Shown: positions 7,226-10,650 of the stretch, piece by piece
Position numbering within the stretch: position 1 is the stretch's first letter
Layout: each line of letters starts with the position of its first letter
Assembly (NCBI GenBank): GCA_902464015.1
Contig: CABQHM010000084.1
Coordinates: 1 to 10,650, forward strand
DNA from: an uncultured Coriobacteriales bacterium
GTDB lineage: Bacteria; Actinomycetota; Coriobacteriia; Coriobacteriales; UMGS124
Direction: 5' to 3'
DNA length: 10,650 nt
Notes under the pieces: model-generated
Seen by the model: the letters and a program-made list of their open reading frames with translations, nothing else
Databases searched by the model: none
What the model was told of the DNA's origin: nothing
Made by a program: the position numbers and the translations under genes

Positions 7226-10200
7226 ATGGTGGGGTGTGAGCCCGCGCGTGTTCGAAGCCTTGCGGGTATAGTAGCGGCAGTTGTTGCCGCTCTGTCCTTG
7301 ATTGTTGCCGCATTGGCGACGTCGATGCCGAACATGGCGTACGCAGGAGAGGCGTCGTCTGCTATGGCCGGCGCCGATCTTGATTGGGGTGAGTTTGCGG
7401 TTGGATCCCCAGGCCTTATTCCCATGGGATTGTCGAACGATGTCCAAGTCGAGCCCGGCAGCGACGGAAGTGAAGATGAAAGTCCTGCCAACATCGACGA
7501 CGCTTCACTTGACACAGGCGAGACGTTCGTTGAACCCAATATGGGCGGCGCGGGCGACGATTCGGATATCGATCCGCAGTATTACTCAGGCGATGTATGG
7601 CTCAGCAATGGGCAGTGGCACACCTTTACCTTCACGCTCAGCGAGAACCTGTTTATCAAGCTCAACATCTCCCAATGGTCGAACTTTACCTGGGGAGATG
7701 TGTACGACTGCGAACTCACGGACTCTTCTGGTCACCTATATGCCGGCTGGCCGATTAAGTACAACCAGTACAACAAGAAGTACGGCTACATCGCACTGCC
7801 GAGGGGCACGTACCATCTCAAGGTGCATGCCATCGGTCATTCGAATCGCACTCGCAGGATTTCGCTTAGTTATGACACGCTGACGATGCCAGATTTAAAT
7901 GTGACGCCCGTTGAGAGGGAGTTTAACGACAAACAGGAAGACGCGAATCCCCTGACTGACCATAACGGGGCATACGGTAGTCTTTACAATCCCTGGTATG
8001 CATACAACGGGGATTTTTCTGAGGCCGATTACTACTCAATTCAATTGAACGCGTCGTCGAATATTCATGCCATTGTTACTGGTTATCAAAAGCAGTCGAC
8101 ATATAGTGACTATGAGTATGTGAACGTCGCCCTATTCAACGCAAGGGGTGATGTGGTCCATATGAACAACGATGACGCGCAAGATCTTCTGGCTTGTCGG
8201 TCCATCTATATGGACCAGGATAGCGTCTCGGGAGATGCGCGTTCCGTATGCGGTTTTGATACGGGTGTTTTGCCAGCAGGTACGTACTATCTCGCGGTGT
8301 ATACCGACTCTGTAGAAACATTTGGAGATGCGTACGGGCTTTACGTCGAAGTTGTTCCTGCTTCCGCGCCCGCAACCTTTAAAGACGTTCCGGCTGGTAC
8401 ATGGTATCAGCCGTGGGTGAAGTATGCGTCTTCCAATGGTCTCATGACGGGCCTCAAAGACGATCTTGGTGGCTATTCTGGATACTTCGACCCCGATGCC
8501 CAGCTTACGCGTGCTCAGGTCGCCACGGTTCTGTGGCGCGCGGCGGGAAGTCCATCTCAAGGCAGCTCCAAGTTCCCCGACACGGTCAAGGGAAGCTGGT
8601 ACGACGAGGCCGTTGCCTGGTGCGTTTCGGCAGGCGTGGTGACGGGATACACCTCCGGCCCCGACAAGGGATGCTTCCGCCCCGATCGTGCCGTTACGCG
8701 CGAGGAACTGGCAACGATGGTCTGGCGTTTCGCCAAGACTCAAGGTATCGCCGTATCGAATCCTGACCCCACCAAATTCAACGCAACGGTCGACCACGCG
8801 TCGGTGTCCCCGTTTGCCGTCGAACCCCTGAAGTGGACTGCTGCTGCGGGCATCATGGGTGGCGTGGACTATGGAAATGGACAGTTTGGCCTTGAGCCGC
8901 AGGGCACCGCAACGCGTGCACAGGCGGCGAAGGTATTCTCCGTTCTCGTGAGAGATATTCTTTCGGGCAAGGTTCAGGTGCCCACCGTTGGAAAGTGCAC
9001 GATTACGTTCAATACCAATGGCGGGTCTGCCGTCAAATCCCAGACGGTCAAGCCTGGCGGCAAGGTGACCAAGCCTGCAAACCCGACCAAAACGGGCCAT
9101 ACGTTCAAAGGCTGGTACTCCGATAAGGGGTGTGAGACTGCCTTTAACTTCAATACGCAGGTCAAGTCCAATATCACGCTGTATGCCAAGTGGGAGAAGC
9201 TGCCGCCGGTGTATTGCGTGCTGTACGCCGATGGTCTTCTGTCTCTCCAGCGTGGCGCTGATACTGATAACTCGCATGGAAAAGTAATCGGTAAGTGGGA
9301 AGGGCTCGGGGGTTCCTACAGTCGCCCATGGGATGGTTACGAGGAGAAAGTAAGGAACGTCGTTGTCCGCGACCCAATCGAGCTGCCGGCAGATTCCAGC
9401 AGGCTCTTCTCTGGCCTGAAGAACTGTGCGAGTATGGACGTAACGAAGCTGGATGTGTCCAAGGTGACGAATATGGCAGACACGTTCCATGGCTGCAGCT
9501 CCCTGACTTCTCTGGATGTCTCCGGCTGGGACGTCTCCCACGTCACCGATTTCTCCGATGTTTTTGAGGACTGTAGGTCTCTTGCATCTCTGGACGTCTC
9601 GCAATGGAACGTGTCGAGCGCGACGTGGATGTTTGGGACCTTTTATGGCTGCGAGTCCCTTACCTCCCTGGACGTGTCCGGTTGGGACGTCTCTAAGGTG
9701 ACCGACATGCGGTATGTATTCGGCAATTGCTTCAATCTTATCTCTCTGAACATCGCCGGGTGGGATACGTCAGGAGTTGAAGAAGCGGACAGTTTTGCAA
9801 GCTACGCTGGCGCGCTTGATAAAGTAACAGTGGGGCCCAAGTTCACGTTGGGTGAGTATCTACCGGATGGCCCGTGGTACGACGAGTCGGGCAAGAGTTG
9901 GGACACCGTTCCTTCGGGGGTGGGCGGCACGTTTAGCAAGACCCGCCCGTCGGGCAACAAGACTGCAAGCGAAGCCCCGAACCTCGAGGAAGTCGACGCG
10001 CCTGCGGGTATTGGCCCCGAGAACGACAAGAATCTTGCTGATGTTGCCGTGACGCGCGGTGTCACGGATTCAGGCTTGGAGTATGCCATGGTGCCCGAGG
10101 GCGCCGTCGACGCCGCGGGCGAGGCCTACGCGCTCGACCGCGAGTACGCCGAGCTCGGCGGCCGCTACGTGGGCGCGGGCGTGTACGTGACGGCCTACAG

Positions 10201-10650
10201 GGGAGAGGCCGCCGACCTCGCGCTTCCCGCCCAGATAGGGGACGTCGACGTCGTGAGCGCGGACCTCTCCTGGAGGGGCGACGCCGAGGCAGGCGTTCCC
10301 GACCCCGACGGCCGCACGCGCCTGGAGTCCCTCTCGCTCGAGCGCGGCTGCGGGCTCGCCTCCCTCGACGCCTCCGGCAGCGACGTCGCCGAGCTCAAGC
10401 TGGCGGGCGACGAGGCCCTCGGGGGCCTGCCCGCCCTGCGCTTCCTCGACCTCTCCGGCACCCAGGTCCCCTCGCTCGACCCCGCCTGCATGCCCGCCCT
10501 GGAGCGCCTGGCCCTTCGCGGCTGCCCCCTGGGTGCCGAGTGCCTCGAAGCCCTGACCGCCTGGTCGGGCGCCACCGGCCTGCCCGCCGACCTCGAGGGC
10601 GCGGGCGCCAAGGACGAGCCCCCCGAGCCCGAGCAGCCCGGCGAGCCCGC
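7226..10650 (+). CDS. Mosaic SLH surface protein with PPC-like, InlB B-repeat and BspA/LRR modules, 3' end outside window
   Basis: 1141 residues are visible with no stop before the right edge. Signal peptide 1-40 (hydrophobic 12-31, AYA|G). An acidic Ser/Asp/Gly stretch leads to two PPC-like beta domains (about 119-221 and 229-378). The second shows E-FND...ANPL, ADYYSIQL and LPAGTYYLAVYTD. SLH repeats lie at about 384-440, 448-504 and 517-582, all with TR at the binding position. Residues 591-658 are an InlB B-repeat (Flg_new type: TFNTNGG, PTKTGHTFKGWYSD, LYAKWE). Residues 660-895 are a BspA/DUF285 block with 26-residue repeats and an N-cap LYADGLLSLQRG. From about 953 a GC-rich segment encodes an LRR_5-like lead-in and short LRRs, ending in PPEPEQPGEP. 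These modules are typical of adhesins; no enzyme domain is seen. The ligand is unknown. More C-terminal domains probably follow outside the window. Confidence 0.95.
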   Translation, partial: MVGCEPARVRSLAGIVAAVVAALSLIVAALATSMPNMAYAGEASSAMAGADLDWGEFAVGSPGLIPMGLSNDVQVEPGSDGSEDESPANIDDASLDTGETFVEPNMGGAGDDSDIDPQYYSGDVWLSNGQWHTFTFTLSENLFIKLNISQWSNFTWGDVYDCELTDSSGHLYAGWPIKYNQYNKKYGYIALPRGTYHLKVHAIGHSNRTRRISLSYDTLTMPDLNVTPVEREFNDKQEDANPLTDHNGAYGSLYNPWYAYNGDFSEADYYSIQLNASSNIHAIVTGYQKQSTYSDYEYVNVALFNARGDVVHMNNDDAQDLLACRSIYMDQDSVSGDARSVCGFDTGVLPAGTYYLAVYTDSVETFGDAYGLYVEVVPASAPATFKDVPAGTWYQPWVKYASSNGLMTGLKDDLGGYSGYFDPDAQLTRAQVATVLWRAAGSPSQGSSKFPDTVKGSWYDEAVAWCVSAGVVTGYTSGPDKGCFRPDRAVTREELATMVWRFAKTQGIAVSNPDPTKFNATVDHASVSPFAVEPLKWTAAAGIMGGVDYGNGQFGLEPQGTATRAQAAKVFSVLVRDILSGKVQVPTVGKCTITFNTNGGSAVKSQTVKPGGKVTKPANPTKTGHTFKGWYSDKGCETAFNFNTQVKSNITLYAKWEKLPPVYCVLYADGLLSLQRGADTDNSHGKVIGKWEGLGGSYSRPWDGYEEKVRNVVVRDPIELPADSSRLFSGLKNCASMDVTKLDVSKVTNMADTFHGCSSLTSLDVSGWDVSHVTDFSDVFEDCRSLASLDVSQWNVSSATWMFGTFYGCESLTSLDVSGWDVSKVTDMRYVFGNCFNLISLNIAGWDTSGVEEADSFASYAGALDKVTVGPKFTLGEYLPDGPWYDESGKSWDTVPSGVGGTFSKTRPSGNKTASEAPNLEEVDAPAGIGPENDKNLADVAVTRGVTDSGLEYAMVPEGAVDAAGEAYALDREYAELGGRYVGAGVYVTAYRGEAADLALPAQIGDVDVVSADLSWRGDAEAGVPDPDGRTRLESLSLERGCGLASLDASGSDVAELKLAGDEALGGLPALRFLDLSGTQVPSLDPACMPALERLALRGCPLGAECLEALTAWSGATGLPADLEGAGAKDEPPEPEQPGEP
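9425..9805 (+). repeat. 26-residue (78-bp) BspA/DUF285 leucine-rich repeats
   Basis: Cys codons at residues 734, 757, 783, 809 and 835 mark units with spacings of 23, 26, 26 and 26 residues. The consensus is C.SLTSLDVSGWDVSKVTDM followed by ..F.G. The pattern matches the known 26-residue surface-protein repeat. The first unit lacks three residues and the last is diverged (LISLNIAGWDTSGVEE). The DNA copies differ widely, so they are old duplications. Confidence 0.85.
10082..10650 (+). other. Very GC-rich 3' segment of the BspA-like gene
   Basis: Sampled 60-base lines here count 73-77% G+C, against 42-53% in sampled lines at 7741, 8041 and 9721 of the same gene. About 95% of codons end in G or C. 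The reading frame continues unbroken across the change. The segment encodes an LRR_5-style lead-in (YRGEAADLALPAQIGDVDVV), short LRRs (LRFLDLSGTQVPSLD) and a Pro/Glu-rich linker. It may be a recombined or separately acquired module. Confidence 0.7.

Noticed and set aside
8132..9604. A 490-codon open frame on the minus strand inside the BspA-like gene
   Set aside because: It is in the same register as the sense codons and encodes no recognisable motif; the sense strand encodes SLH, InlB and DUF285 modules across the same bases.
9425..9805. CRISPR-like regular spacing of repeats
   Set aside because: The 78-base period is coding, the DNA copies vary at third positions, and the translation is the known 26-residue surface repeat.

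Overview
The window looks like a cell-surface locus from a high-GC Gram-positive bacterium. The best guess is a Coriobacteriia actinobacterium (Olsenella/Collinsella/Atopobium-like). This rests on GC-rich coding sequence, Sec signal peptides followed by Pro/Asp/Glu/Ala-rich wall linkers, S-layer homology (SLH) triplets, and BspA-type leucine-rich repeats next to an InlB B-repeat. The taxonomic call is inference; no rRNA or marker gene is present.

Layout, left to right. (1) Bases 1-744, minus strand: the N-terminal 248 residues of a family 2 glycosyltransferase that runs off the left edge, with an Ala in its DXD metal-binding motif. (2) 745-996: the divergent intergenic region. (3) 997-3765, plus strand: a secreted 922-aa protein with a Pro-rich linker, a beta-rich domain of unknown type, three SLH repeats, two Ig/PKD-like repeats and a C-terminal YkuD L,D-transpeptidase. 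A rho-independent terminator follows. (4) 3927-6968, plus strand: a paralogous 1013-aa protein in which the C-terminal enzyme is NlpC/P60. It also carries, before its SLH repeats, what I read as a shortened, unrecognised Amidase_3 (N-acetylmuramoyl-L-alanine amidase) domain. A perfect UUCG-capped hairpin lies just before its start and a strong terminator follows its stop. (5) 7109-7203: a good sigma-70-type promoter, then an 11-bp perfect inverted repeat in the leader of the last gene. (6) 7226 to the right edge, plus strand: at least 1141 residues of a mosaic surface protein with a signal peptide, two PPC-like beta domains, three SLH repeats, an InlB B-repeat, 26-residue BspA/DUF285 repeats, and an LRR_5-type segment leading into another Pro-rich linker. 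Base composition jumps sharply near 10085, inside this gene.

How the parts may work together. All three secreted proteins keep [ST]R at the SLH 'TRAE' position, so all probably dock non-covalently on the same secondary cell-wall polymer. Two of them place peptidoglycan enzymes (a cross-linking or anchoring transpeptidase, and a peptide hydrolase plus possible amidase) at the wall. The third displays adhesion-type repeats. The neighbouring glycosyltransferase could help make a wall polymer or surface glycan, but nothing in the sequence proves this. Terminators between the plus-strand genes suggest that each is its own transcription unit.
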